64,000 nucleotides of DNA from CAYIHX01 sp964363305. GTDB lineage: Bacteria > Bdellovibrionota > UBA1018. Numbering within the stretch: the stretch's first letter is position 1; every line of letters begins with the position of its first letter. Below the pieces are notes generated by a model. The model worked only from the letters and a program-made list of their open reading frames with translations, made no database searches and was not told the DNA's origin. Positions 24,273 to 32,716 of this stretch are shown in pieces. Location: positions 62,001 to 126,000 of the forward strand of contig CAYIHX010000002.1 in the NCBI GenBank assembly GCA_964363305.1, read 5' to 3'. The position numbers were made by a program, and so were the translations under genes.

Positions 24273-25694
24273 CTATTTTCCTATGCAGAACTGCGAGAAT
24301 ATCCTCCCGAGGATCTCCTCGGTTGGCGTCTCGCCGATCAGAGGGGAAAGGCTCCTCATCGCCTGTCGAATGTCCGAGGCAAAAAATTCGTACTCTGGCG
24401 CGGCCAATGCCCTCTCCAAGTCAGAAACCGCATCGACGACCGCCCTCTGTTGGAGCTGCTGCGTCAGAACCAACTCCCCTGGGTCCCGAGCAATCCAGCC
24501 CGCCACAAGACTCACCATCTGCGCCGCCGCCTTTGAAATGCCCACTCCTGTCGCCGTAGATGTCTCAACGACAGGTGCGCCACCCAAACAACGAATGCTC
24601 TCACGAAAATCAATCTCGTCGGCCCCTCCTCGATCGACTTGAGAGCAAATGATCAAATGTTTTCCTTTGTGCCCCATCTTCTCCATATGGCGCGTCAGGG
24701 TTCGAAGCTCTCCCGGAGTGGTTTGCTTCGCAATGACCCAAACAACTAGGTCCGCCTCCTCCGCGGCACGCAAAGTTCGTTCAATCCCCTGCCTCTCCAC
24801 AACATCCTCGGTGCTCCGAAGTCCTGCCGTGTCTGAGACTCGAAACAGGACACTCTCACCGTCGCTCCCTTCGAGCGTCAACGTCTCACGCACGACATCT
24901 CGGGTCGTGCCCGCAAACTCGGAGACAATTGAACGCTCTTCCCCCAAAAGTGCATTAAAAAGGGACGACTTGCCGGCATTTGGCAAACCAACGAACGCGA
25001 CCGAAACCCCTCCTTGAATTCGACGCCCGCGTTCAAAGCTCGCCGCAAGACGACTTAAAAGGTCCTTGATCTCCTGGGCTCCCACTTTCAATCGATGCAG
25101 GCTCAGCTCCTCTACCTCCTGATCACTGAAATCGATTCCAAGCTCGCCAAGCGAAACGAGTTGCCGCAAACCCTCTCCGAGTTGTTCGATCCACTGGTTC
25201 TGAGCCCCAGAAAGTTTTTCGAGTGCAAGCGCCCTCGCCTGCGTCGAGCTCGAGTCAATCAAATCCTTGACCGCCTGAGCCTGAAGAACGTTCATCCGAC
25301 CATTCTTCACCGCCCGGAAGCTGAACTCTCCACGCAAAGCCGGACGAGCTCCCAGTTCAAAAACTCTATCAATGACCTGGCTTGCGACGAAAGCGCCCCC
25401 ATGTAAAAATAGCTCAGCAGAATCTTCCCCGGTAAAGGACGCCTTCCCGTCGAACCTACACACCAATGCCTCATCTAACGTCTCTCCTGCAGATCCGAAC
25501 AGTTTCCGCAAAACCATTCGACGTGGAGAGCCCACTGGCCTGTTCGTCAACCGCGCCAAAATATCCGAGGTCCCCTCCCCTGAGAGCCGAACAACGGTCA
25601 GCGCTCCGCCGACGGCCGAAGCCGGAGCAACGATCGTCCATCCGTCGGCCAAATAATCTGGGCTACCGCGCGCCAGCCTGAGCGGCCTTTCCAT
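24273..25694 (-). CDS. mnmE: tRNA uridine-5-carboxymethylaminomethyl GTPase MnmE (TrmE)
   Basis: The 473-residue protein has an N-terminal folate-binding domain (TIVAPASA, GEDSAELFLHGG), an inserted G domain with FVGLPNAGKSSLFNALLG, FAGTTRDV and SDTAGLRSTEDVVERQG, and ends with FCIGK, the conserved C-terminal cysteine motif. It acts with MnmG on tRNA U34. The ATG at 25694 overlaps the end of yidC by 32 bases. A TTG 45 bases further in (just before ADGWTIVAP) would fit the family's usual short N-terminus and avoid the overlap, so the start is uncertain. Confidence 0.95.
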   Translation of the reverse strand: MERPLRLARGSPDYLADGWTIVAPASAVGGALTVVRLSGEGTSDILARLTNRPVGSPRRMVLRKLFGSAGETLDEALVCRFDGKASFTGEDSAELFLHGGAFVASQVIDRVFELGARPALRGEFSFRAVKNGRMNVLQAQAVKDLIDSSSTQARALALEKLSGAQNQWIEQLGEGLRQLVSLGELGIDFSDQEVEELSLHRLKVGAQEIKDLLSRLAASFERGRRIQGGVSVAFVGLPNAGKSSLFNALLGEERSIVSEFAGTTRDVVRETLTLEGSDGESVLFRVSDTAGLRSTEDVVERQGIERTLRAAEEADLVVWVIAKQTTPGELRTLTRHMEKMGHKGKHLIICSQVDRGGADEIDFRESIRCLGGAPVVETSTATGVGISKAAAQMVSLVAGWIARDPGELVLTQQLQQRAVVDAVSDLERALAAPEYEFFASDIRQAMRSLSPLIGETPTEEILGRIFSQFCIGK

Positions 25695-27243
25695 GCCTAA
25701 TATCCAATTTCTTGTTTAGAAAAATCTGCTGAACAATTCCCGCAACGGCATTTACCAGCATGTAAAGACTCAGCCCAGAGGGCAAAGAAATCATAAACAC
25801 ACCGAATATCACTGGCATCCACTGCATCATCTTCTGTTGCATCGGATCGGTGGCCGTGTTGGGCGTGAGTTTTTGCTGAAAAAACATGGTCGCCGTCAAT
25901 AAAACAGGTGTGACATAGAACGGATCTTTCAATGACAAGTCGGCGATCCAGGCAAAGAACGGTGCATGATAAAGCTCTATCGAACTATAAAGCACTCGAT
26001 AGAGAGCAAAAAAGACCGGCATTTGAATAATCATCGGCAGGCACCCGGCCACCGGGTTGTAGCCCTTCGATCTCATCAGCGTCAGCATCTCGCGATTCAG
26101 CGCTTCTTTGTCATCCTTGTGCTTCTCGCGAATCTTTTGCAGCTCCGGCTGAATCGCAGACATCTGCTTCATGCTCTTCATGCTCTTGTACGTCAGGGGA
26201 AACGTAAGCAGCTTCACCAAAAGCGTCAGCAGAATGATCGCCACTCCCCAGTTTCCAGCCACGCCATAAAACCACTTCATGATCGCCAAAAGAGGGTGGG
26301 CAAACACGGTCAGCCACCCGAAATCCACCGCGTGTCCCAAGGTAGGCTCAACTTGCTTCAGAATTTCAAGCTGCTTAGGTCCCAAAAACGCCCGGAGCTT
26401 AACTTTCAACGACTCTCCGCTCATCGGATAAACTAGGCTCATCCGCCCCTGGAACGGTCCAATCGACTGTATCAAGCCCCTGGGTTCGACCGTATTTGGA
26501 CCGTTTATCCACGCAAAAAGGAAATATCGATTCGCGGCCGCTACCCATTTCACCGAAGTAGCAACCTCGCGGAGCTTGATTTCTTCCTCAATCGAGCTCT
26601 CTTTTAATGAATCATTCGTCCAATACAGAAAGCGACGATCCTGCTGATCAACAGCACCCTGCTCATTTTGGGCCGAAACAGACGCGAAAAGAAATTGCGG
26701 TCGTAACGCGCCCTTCATCTGTACGCTGACTTCTACGTCGACAAAGCCAGTGTTCGATGAAGGTCGATAAACCCGTTCAAGCGCTATTTTGCTGTCCGAA
26801 TAACTCCAAACGGCAGAACCGTCCCGCTCAAAAATCCTGCCCCTTACGTGGGCCAGATAGGCGAGTTCTGGAGAGTCGAAGGCGATTTCCCCTGCCCCAC
26901 CTCGAAAAAGAACTTCTTTTAGATCAATCTTGCGATCAGCCGCGCCCGTGTACTTCTTAAGATCCCATGCTGAAAAAAAAGAGGCCTCATTCGACAAGGT
27001 AATCGAACCGAGGTCAGTCTCTAGAGTCCGCTTCTCAACCGGAACGTTAGAAACCGCTCCAAGATCGAGAACCGCCGGAGCCTGCTTGGTTCCTCCCTGT
27101 GCATCAGTCGCCGAGGGCGTGGTCTGGGTAGACACTGGACCGGTGGGTGCCAGTGGGCGCCGAGGCGCGAGATAAAACCGATCCCACGCAAAAATGATCC
27201 CAAATGAAAGCGCGAGCGCCAAGAGAAGTCTTTTTTGTTCCAT
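25663..27243 (-). CDS. yidC: Membrane protein insertase YidC
   Basis: The 526-residue protein begins MEQKRLLLALALSFGIIFAWD, an N-terminal membrane helix, followed by a large periplasmic beta domain (residues 55-320) as in Gram-negative YidC. The conserved C-terminal insertase domain has WGVAIILLTLLVKLLTFPLTYKS, MKQMSAIQPELQKIREKHKDD and MPVFFALYRVLYSSIEL. YidC inserts proteins into the inner membrane alone or with SecYEG. The yidC-yidD-rnpA-rpmH order is conserved. The Lys- and Arg-containing tail ends GKAAQAGAR. Confidence 0.97.
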   Translation of the reverse strand: MEQKRLLLALALSFGIIFAWDRFYLAPRRPLAPTGPVSTQTTPSATDAQGGTKQAPAVLDLGAVSNVPVEKRTLETDLGSITLSNEASFFSAWDLKKYTGAADRKIDLKEVLFRGGAGEIAFDSPELAYLAHVRGRIFERDGSAVWSYSDSKIALERVYRPSSNTGFVDVEVSVQMKGALRPQFLFASVSAQNEQGAVDQQDRRFLYWTNDSLKESSIEEEIKLREVATSVKWVAAANRYFLFAWINGPNTVEPRGLIQSIGPFQGRMSLVYPMSGESLKVKLRAFLGPKQLEILKQVEPTLGHAVDFGWLTVFAHPLLAIMKWFYGVAGNWGVAIILLTLLVKLLTFPLTYKSMKSMKQMSAIQPELQKIREKHKDDKEALNREMLTLMRSKGYNPVAGCLPMIIQMPVFFALYRVLYSSIELYHAPFFAWIADLSLKDPFYVTPVLLTATMFFQQKLTPNTATDPMQQKMMQWMPVIFGVFMISLPSGLSLYMLVNAVAGIVQQIFLNKKLDIRHGKAAQAGAR

Positions 27244-27251
27244 TATCGCCT

Positions 27252-27485
27252 CTATTTCGAACTCAATGAAGGTACAGGATCAAAACCGCCAGTACATCCT
27301 GGGTGACACCGCGCCACTCTCTTCACGGTGAGCCACCCTCCCCGAAAAAGGCCCCATCGAGTAAGAGCCTCCTCGGCATACTCACCACAGGTTGGAGAAA
27401 AGCGACAGCCCATACCAGGCCCGACGAGGAGATGAATCGCCGGCGAAAGAAACCAACGGTAGATGCGAACAAGCAATAGAGTCAT
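27252..27485 (-). CDS. yidD: Membrane protein insertion efficiency factor YidD
   Basis: The 77-residue protein has the YidD core: YRWFLSPAIHLLVGPGMGCRFSPTCGEYAEEAL, split by Cys residues at the usual spacing, and RVARCHPGCTGGFDPVP at the end. YidD is a small amphipathic protein associated with the inner membrane that supports YidC-dependent insertion. It overlaps rnpA by four bases and precedes yidC by eight, as in most proteobacteria. Confidence 0.94.
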   Translation of the reverse strand: MTLLLVRIYRWFLSPAIHLLVGPGMGCRFSPTCGEYAEEALTRWGLFRGGWLTVKRVARCHPGCTGGFDPVPSLSSK

Positions 27486-27874
27486 CGGGAACGCTCTTCG
27501 CGCGGCCGCGAAGCAAGAAATAGCGGCTTACCTAGGCGCAGCGCCTCATCTACCTTGCTAGCGAAATGAATCGAAAAGACTCGGCCGAGCTTCACACGAT
27601 TTGGAATGACCACGTTATAATCGAATGGCCCGAGAGCGTCGACATTCGTTCGAAACGCTTCCCTCACTCGACGTTTCAGTAAATTTCTCAACACGGCATT
27701 CGCTCGTGCCTTGATCGTAAAACCCAACCGAAAATGCCCAAGGGTGTTGGGCACACGAAAAACCACACCGTCTCTCAAACGCATCACCTCACTCCCATCG
27801 AAAAACCTGAGAAAATCAGAGTTTCGATGGAGTCGGTTTCTATATGCGTAAGAATACTTGGGAGAAATACTCAC
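27482..27874 (-). CDS. rnpA: Ribonuclease P protein component
   Basis: The 130-residue basic protein has the RnpA signature RNLLKRRVREAFR and preceding HFRLGFTIKARANAVLR. It binds the catalytic RNA of RNase P and helps remove tRNA 5' leaders. The gene overlaps yidD by four bases and follows rpmH by 30 bases, the standard order. The RNase P RNA itself is not found in this window. Confidence 0.93.
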   Translation of the reverse strand: MSISPKYSYAYRNRLHRNSDFLRFFDGSEVMRLRDGVVFRVPNTLGHFRLGFTIKARANAVLRNLLKRRVREAFRTNVDALGPFDYNVVIPNRVKLGRVFSIHFASKVDEALRLGKPLFLASRPREERSR

Positions 27875-27904
27875 GGACGAATGGAAACCCGAAAATAGCC
27901 GGAG

Positions 27905-28054
27905 CTACTTTCCGGAAATCGTCGCGGCGAGACGTTTACGTCCTTTTGCGCGACGACGCTTCAAAACCTGCTGACCCGTCGCGGATTCCATGCGCGCCAA
28001 GAACCCATGGCGACGACGGCGCTTTGTGCGGCTCGGCTGAAATGTTCTTTTCAT
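27905..28054 (-). CDS. rpmH: 50S ribosomal protein L34
   Basis: Translation of the minus strand gives a 49-residue, strongly basic protein: MKRTFQPSRTKRRRRHGFLA, then RMESATGQQVLKRRRAKGRK and RLAATISGK. This is unmistakable L34. A good ribosome-binding site, GAGGAG, sits nine bases before the ATG. It heads the rpmH-rnpA-yidD-yidC-mnmE transcript and is divergent from dnaA. It is shorter than common ORF cut-offs. Confidence 0.97.
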   Translation of the reverse strand: MKRTFQPSRTKRRRRHGFLARMESATGQQVLKRRRAKGRKRLAATISGK

Positions 28055-28096
28055 TGTACTGCTCCTCAGACAGAAAAAAGTTGTATGTGACGCAAG

Positions 28097-28125
28097 GGGG
28101 TAACCAAGTAGGCCTTCATTGTCAA
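28097..28125 (-). promoter_or_regulatory. Candidate rpmH promoter in the rpmH-dnaA gap
   Basis: The 109-base gap between rpmH and dnaA contains, on the minus strand, a perfect -35 element TTGACA (28125 down to 28120) with TACCCC 17 bases further on (28102-28097). The -35 match is exact but the -10 is poor. It would give a leader of about 45 bases before rpmH. The dnaA-side promoter is not obvious to me. Confidence 0.35.
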
Positions 28126-28163
28126 GGTGCCGAAGCTCGTGCTATCCCGACAACTCTCAAAAT

Positions 28164-29657
28164 ATGAATCCTGGCGCATCACTCCCCACCGTAGAATTGA
28201 AAGAAATCTGGTCCGCTGTCCAGAAAGCTTTGGAACAGGTCATTCCTTCGCATTTAGTGCAGGTTTGGTTTCAACCCATTCAGCTCACCTCTGGCGAGAA
28301 GACACTTACCGGATACCGATTTGAGCTCTCTGCTCCAAATATATTCTACGAAAACTGGCTCAGGGATCGTTATCCACAGCAGCTTAAGTCCGCGTTTTCA
28401 CAGGTTATGGGCCTGCCGTGTGAATTCGAATGCCGCACCCTTGATACCGGCGGAGTCACGCAAGGCGCAATGTCTCCACTCGCAGCAGACTCCCCTTCTC
28501 TTTCAGCACGGTCCTCGATCGTCACTGAAGCACCGCCCCTGACGAATCCCTCCGAAAACACGTATCCCGGTTCGTCCCCGAGTTTCGAATTACCCCTTCG
28601 ACCTCCGGTCCATGTCTCGAATTCCGTTCGAACTCCATCTGAAGGTCTTTTTGACCAGCGTTATACTTTCGAGACCTTTGTCGTAGGAAAAAGTAATCAG
28701 TTTGCATATGCGGCCGCCCTCGCCGCCGCAGATCACCCCGCGCGGCAGTACAATCCTCTGTTTCTCTACTCTCCTCCCGGCTTAGGAAAAACGCATCTCT
28801 TGCACGCTGTTGGGAATCATGTCCTTTCCCGAAATCCAAATTTTAGGGTGGGTTACTTATCCGCCGAACGTTTTGTGAACGAACTCGTTGACTCCATCCA
28901 ACATAAGAAACAAAGCGCGTTCCGAACGAGATACCGGGACACCTACGACGTTCTGCTCATCGATGACATTCAGTTCATCGCTCGTAAAGAAACGACGGAA
29001 GAAGAGTTTTTCCATACCTTTAACGCTCTCCACGGTACCCGCCGACAGATTGTGCTCACCAGCGACCGTCCCCCACAGGATATCGATGGTTTGGAAGAAC
29101 GAATTCGGACCCGTTTTGAATGGGGACTGGTTGTTGATATTCAGCCTCCAGAGATTGAGACTCGGATAGCCATTTTAAAAGCTAAGGCTGAACGCGAAGA
29201 TATCTATCTAACGGATGAGGTTGCCACCTTTCTTGCCAGCTACATCAAGAGCAACGTGCGTAGGCTCGAGGGAATTCTTGTCCACCTTCAAGCCCAGGCC
29301 TCGCTTTCCGGTGCGGAAATATCCCTTGAGATGGCAAAAGAGGCTTTAAAAATTGAAGCCCCTGAGGAGAGCTCCCAGGTAACCATTGAATCCATTCAAG
29401 CGGCAGTAGCAAAGTACTTCGGATTGCGGGTCCAAGATCTTAAGTCTGCGTCACGTGCTAGGAAAGTGGCCCTCCCTCGGCAGATCGCCATGTACCTTTG
29501 CCGTAAATACACCCCCATTAGTCTCCGCGAGATTGGTACCTACTTTGGGGGAAAAGACCACTCGACGATCATCCACGCACTCGAAAAGGTCGAGGGCGGC
29601 ATCGATGCTGACCCTTCTCTTCGAGAAAAAGTGGAAGGTATACAAAACCTCCTCTAG
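28164..29657 (+). CDS. dnaA: Chromosomal replication initiator DnaA
   Basis: From the ATG at 28164 the protein has 497 residues. An N-terminal domain I (VQKALEQVIPSHLVQVWFQPIQL) is followed by a Ser/Pro-rich linker to about residue 155. The AAA+ domain then has SPPGLGKTHLLHAVGN, VLLIDDIQFIA and LTSDRPP, and domain IV ends with the DnaA-box-binding signature GGKDHSTIIHALEKVE. DnaA-ATP opens the origin. The frame is open 45 bases further upstream from a non-ATG-favoured region, but the ATG at 28164 matches the family start. The next gene, dnaN, is 650 bases away across the putative oriC. Confidence 0.97.
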   Translation: MNPGASLPTVELKEIWSAVQKALEQVIPSHLVQVWFQPIQLTSGEKTLTGYRFELSAPNIFYENWLRDRYPQQLKSAFSQVMGLPCEFECRTLDTGGVTQGAMSPLAADSPSLSARSSIVTEAPPLTNPSENTYPGSSPSFELPLRPPVHVSNSVRTPSEGLFDQRYTFETFVVGKSNQFAYAAALAAADHPARQYNPLFLYSPPGLGKTHLLHAVGNHVLSRNPNFRVGYLSAERFVNELVDSIQHKKQSAFRTRYRDTYDVLLIDDIQFIARKETTEEEFFHTFNALHGTRRQIVLTSDRPPQDIDGLEERIRTRFEWGLVVDIQPPEIETRIAILKAKAEREDIYLTDEVATFLASYIKSNVRRLEGILVHLQAQASLSGAEISLEMAKEALKIEAPEESSQVTIESIQAAVAKYFGLRVQDLKSASRARKVALPRQIAMYLCRKYTPISLREIGTYFGGKDHSTIIHALEKVEGGIDADPSLREKVEGIQNLL

Positions 29658-30309
29658 ATTTCTGGGTTTTCCATACCAAAAAAGCAAAGACGTCCACCTC
29701 TCTCTCACGACGCGCTCCTGCAAATTAAATCATACAGAGTAGAAATGTCAGTTATACGCCTTTTGGTGGATTATCTGGTGAATAGCTGGCGAAACAGCTG
29801 TGGATTAAAATATCTCTGTTCGCTTAAATCTGTTGTTTCTCCACCACTTTGAGCGGGGCTGTAATTTATATACATACGACTTTATTGGGTTTTATTAGTT
29901 ATCCACAGAATTCAACAAACATAAAAGAAACCATTGTTGATTCTTCTTTTTCCTCTGCCACTTTTTGTGGGTATCCCACGGATAAATGGAAGAAAACGAC
30001 CGCCACCTGAGAAATATGGGAATGTCCAAGTCAGATAAAGGAGCTTCTCCACAATTTTTGGTGGATGAGCCGGTGGAGAACAGCTTTCAATAAGGCACAC
30101 TCATTTTACCCACCAAACGGCCTCCCCCCTCCACCGTAGTTTTGCACCTCTTTATTCACCCTGATTTATTCATCATTTCGATAGGTTTGGCTTGTTATCC
30201 CCCGTTTCCACCGCCCCTACTACTTCTACTAGTCTTTTAATTAAAAGAATCCCTAGGCTTGAACTCCCGAACGAACGATGAAAGAAGATGTCTTCGGAAC
30301 TTTCACATT
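29658..30309. other. Putative chromosomal origin of replication (oriC) between dnaA and dnaN
   Basis: This 652-base non-coding stretch is AT-rich and holds one perfect DnaA box, TTATCCACA (29899-29907), a one-mismatch copy as TGTGGATTA (29799-29807) and TTCTCCACA (30045-30053). It also holds many other TCCACC/GGTGGA elements on both strands: 29693, 29765, 29840, 30060, 30072, 30130 and 30207. AT-rich segments at 29855-29900 and a 14-base palindrome CTTTTAATTAAAAG (30234-30247) could be unwinding or regulatory sites. Genes left of it run mostly minus and genes right of it plus, as expected for diverging forks. Assignment rests on these features; the start site of replication is not shown. Confidence 0.82.
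30045..30080. repeat. Inverted repeat of TCCAC elements within oriC
   Basis: TTCTCCAC at 30045-30052 and GTGGAGAA at 30073-30080 form an exact eight-base inverted repeat. A further GGTGGATGA lies between them (30060-30068), and CCACAATTTTTGGTGG forms a nested one. Three DnaA-box-like cores within 36 bases suggest a cluster of initiator sites or a hairpin. Confidence 0.55.
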
Positions 30310-31416
30310 ATGAAATTTTCAGTACATCGCGATCCATTGTTAGAAGCGCTTCAAAAGACGCAGTCTGTTGTTGAGAAGCGGAATACCGTTCAAATTCTCG
30401 CAAACATTCTATGTGTCGTTAGGGGAAACGAACTCTCGCTAAGCGCAACAGATCTTGAAGTAGGAGTTCGCATCACTCTTCCAGTAGAAAATGCGGAAGA
30501 TGGACGTCTTACTCTTTCTGCAAAATATTTTTTCGATATCGTAAAAGAACTCCCGAGCAATAAATTAGAAATCACACGCAAAGATAATAACTGGGTCGAA
30601 ATCATTTGTGGCAAATCTAAGTTCAATGTTGTCAGCCTAGCCGCAGATGAATACCCGTCCCTCCCATCGTTCGAAGAGAGAAATTATTTCGACGCGAGGA
30701 CTGCATCCCTTCGGGAGATGATTGATAAAACAAGCTTTGCAGTATCTACTGATGCTACAAGATATCATCTGAATGGGGTATTTTTTGAGCCTTTAGAATC
30801 TAACTTAATGCGCATGACTGCGACGGATGGTCATCGTCTTTCTTTTGTAGATAAAGAAGTTTTTCTCGAAATGCCCGAATTTAAGAGGGGCATTATTATT
30901 CCACGAAAAGGTCTTCAGGAATTTAGAAAATTTCTAACAGATGCGCCTGAAGCAATTGGTCTCGCTTTCGAGCGTGGTTATATCTTCTGCCAATACGAGA
31001 ACACTCATCTTTTTATTCGACTTATTGAAGGTGAATATCCGGACTATCGATTAGTCATTCCAAAAGCAGCGGATAAAACAGCCAAAATCCCAAGGGACCC
31101 TTTTATGGCTGCTTTGAAGCGGATCAATCTTTTCGCTAATGAAAAAAGCGGCGGCGTAAAAGTATCGCTTCAAAATCAATTATTAACAATTACTTCCAGT
31201 AACCCAGATATGGGAGACGCTCGCGAAGAAATGGATATTGAATACGCTGGTGAGTCCGTCGAAATAGGATTCAACGCCCGATATCTGTTAGAATGCTTAT
31301 CTGTCGTAGTTTCAAAGAACCTCGAACTTCATTTTAAAGATAGGCTCAGCCCGGGGATACTTCGCGGAGAAGATCAGCAGAATCATACCTACGTAATTAT
31401 GCCAATGCGCATGTGA
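30310..31416 (+). CDS. dnaN: DNA polymerase III subunit beta (sliding clamp)
   Basis: From the ATG at 30310 the protein has 368 residues: MKFSVHRDPLLEALQKTQSV, LSATDLEVGVRITLPV, MTATDGHRLSFVDKE, and the C-terminal YVIMPMRM, the usual MPMRL-type end. The clamp encircles DNA and tethers polymerase III. The start at 30310 was preferred over an upstream in-frame ATG at 30259 because MKFSV matches the family N-terminus. The coding sequence is visibly AT-richer than gyrA or the nuo genes. It is followed by recF after 13 bases. Confidence 0.97.
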   Translation: MKFSVHRDPLLEALQKTQSVVEKRNTVQILANILCVVRGNELSLSATDLEVGVRITLPVENAEDGRLTLSAKYFFDIVKELPSNKLEITRKDNNWVEIICGKSKFNVVSLAADEYPSLPSFEERNYFDARTASLREMIDKTSFAVSTDATRYHLNGVFFEPLESNLMRMTATDGHRLSFVDKEVFLEMPEFKRGIIIPRKGLQEFRKFLTDAPEAIGLAFERGYIFCQYENTHLFIRLIEGEYPDYRLVIPKAADKTAKIPRDPFMAALKRINLFANEKSGGVKVSLQNQLLTITSSNPDMGDAREEMDIEYAGESVEIGFNARYLLECLSVVVSKNLELHFKDRLSPGILRGEDQQNHTYVIMPMRM

Positions 31417-31429
31417 AGAGCGCGGTTAG

Positions 31430-32716
31430 ATGGTTGTACGGCGCTTAGTATTAAAAAATTTTAGAAACATAGAGAGCGAGGAATTTCTCCCCAGTCAGGG
31501 AATAAATTTTCTCGTCGGTGCGAACGGACAGGGAAAAACAAGTTGGCTAGAGGCCCTTAGTCTTTTATCTAATTTTCGTTCTTTTAGAGGTTCAGAAAAC
31601 ACAGACTTCCTTCGTTGGAACACTCAAACGGCTGAAATAAATTGTACTGTGGCTACCGGGTTAAGTCTTTCAAGTTGGAAAAGTGATCTCAAGATCACTT
31701 TAGCGAAAGACCAAAACGAACGAGTAAGTCGGGCCGCCTGGATAAATGAAAAGCTTTTCAAAAGTGGAACACAGTATCTCAGTCAGCGTTTCGGTGAGGT
31801 GGAACTAGGATTTCATTCCATTGCATTCAATCCGGCGGATCATGACCTTGTCAGAGGAGATCCCGCAACGCGCCGCAGCTATCTTAATCAAGTCCTTGTG
31901 GCAGAATCACCTGAATACCTTGCCCTGTTAAAGCGCTATCAACGGGTTCTTGAGCAAAGAAACGCCGTCCTAAAGCCTGACCGAGGCCCGGTTGATAAAG
32001 CGTATCTACGGGGTTTTACAGAGCAACTAGTACCTCTTGGCGCCGCGATAACCTGGTATCGCTTAAATTGGTTTAACCGCGTCATAGGTCCTATGAGCGA
32101 GGTTGCCCGAAAAATTGCGCCACAACAGCCTCTCCTGACCCCCCATTATTTAAGCTCATGGTTAGGGTCAACCGATCGTTTTCACAGGCAATTTGCTTTA
32201 CAAGATCGCTTAGGTTCATTAGAAATTTTAGAGCGCCTTTTTTATGAGAGGATGTCCTCCTTGGCTGATCAAGAACTACGTCTTCGATCATCTTTGGTTG
32301 GGCCTCATCGCGATGATTGGGCAATGTTCATTGGTGAACAAACTTTGAAGGGGCACGGATCGCAAGGTGAAGTAAGAACTTCGCTCTTGGCTCTAAAACT
32401 TTCGGAGATCGATTTATTTCGGAAATGGACAGGTCAAAAGCCGATCCTACTTCTCGATGATTTTTCTTCAGAACTCGATCGGGAGAGAAGAATGTTTCTT
32501 CTCGAATATCTCAGGGAGTCAGATCTGCAAGTTTTTGTCACTACAACTGAAGACGCTGGGTACACGGGAGAAACCTATAGAGTTTCGTCGGGGCGTCTAA
32601 CATCAGTATCTAGGGGGGATAGTGGAATTCGAATCAACACGTCTGATAGAGACGCCATCCCAAACGAATCAGAACAAACCCATTACGCAATCCAGCTGGG
32701 ACAAGCCAATGTCTGA
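31430..32716 (+). CDS. recF: DNA replication and repair protein RecF
   Basis: The 428-residue protein has the RecF N-terminus LVLKNFRNIE, Walker A in VGANGQGKTSWLEAL, a signature-like GSQGEVRTSLLALKL and the Walker B in PILLLDDFSSELD. RecF is an SMC-like ATPase that helps load RecA at gaps. The length is above the usual 360-370 residues because of a C-terminal extension of about 40 residues after VSSGRL; this part overlaps only slightly with gyrB. The gene is AT-rich like dnaN. The dnaN-recF-gyrB order is classical. Confidence 0.95.
   Translation: MVVRRLVLKNFRNIESEEFLPSQGINFLVGANGQGKTSWLEALSLLSNFRSFRGSENTDFLRWNTQTAEINCTVATGLSLSSWKSDLKITLAKDQNERVSRAAWINEKLFKSGTQYLSQRFGEVELGFHSIAFNPADHDLVRGDPATRRSYLNQVLVAESPEYLALLKRYQRVLEQRNAVLKPDRGPVDKAYLRGFTEQLVPLGAAITWYRLNWFNRVIGPMSEVARKIAPQQPLLTPHYLSSWLGSTDRFHRQFALQDRLGSLEILERLFYERMSSLADQELRLRSSLVGPHRDDWAMFIGEQTLKGHGSQGEVRTSLLALKLSEIDLFRKWTGQKPILLLDDFSSELDRERRMFLLEYLRESDLQVFVTTTEDAGYTGETYRVSSGRLTSVSRGDSGIRINTSDRDAIPNESEQTHYAIQLGQANV

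Noticed and set aside
29658..30309. CRISPR array from repeated TCCACC elements
   Set aside because: The repeats are short, irregularly spaced and in both orientations; they fit DnaA-box-like sites. No CRISPR array was seen anywhere in the window.
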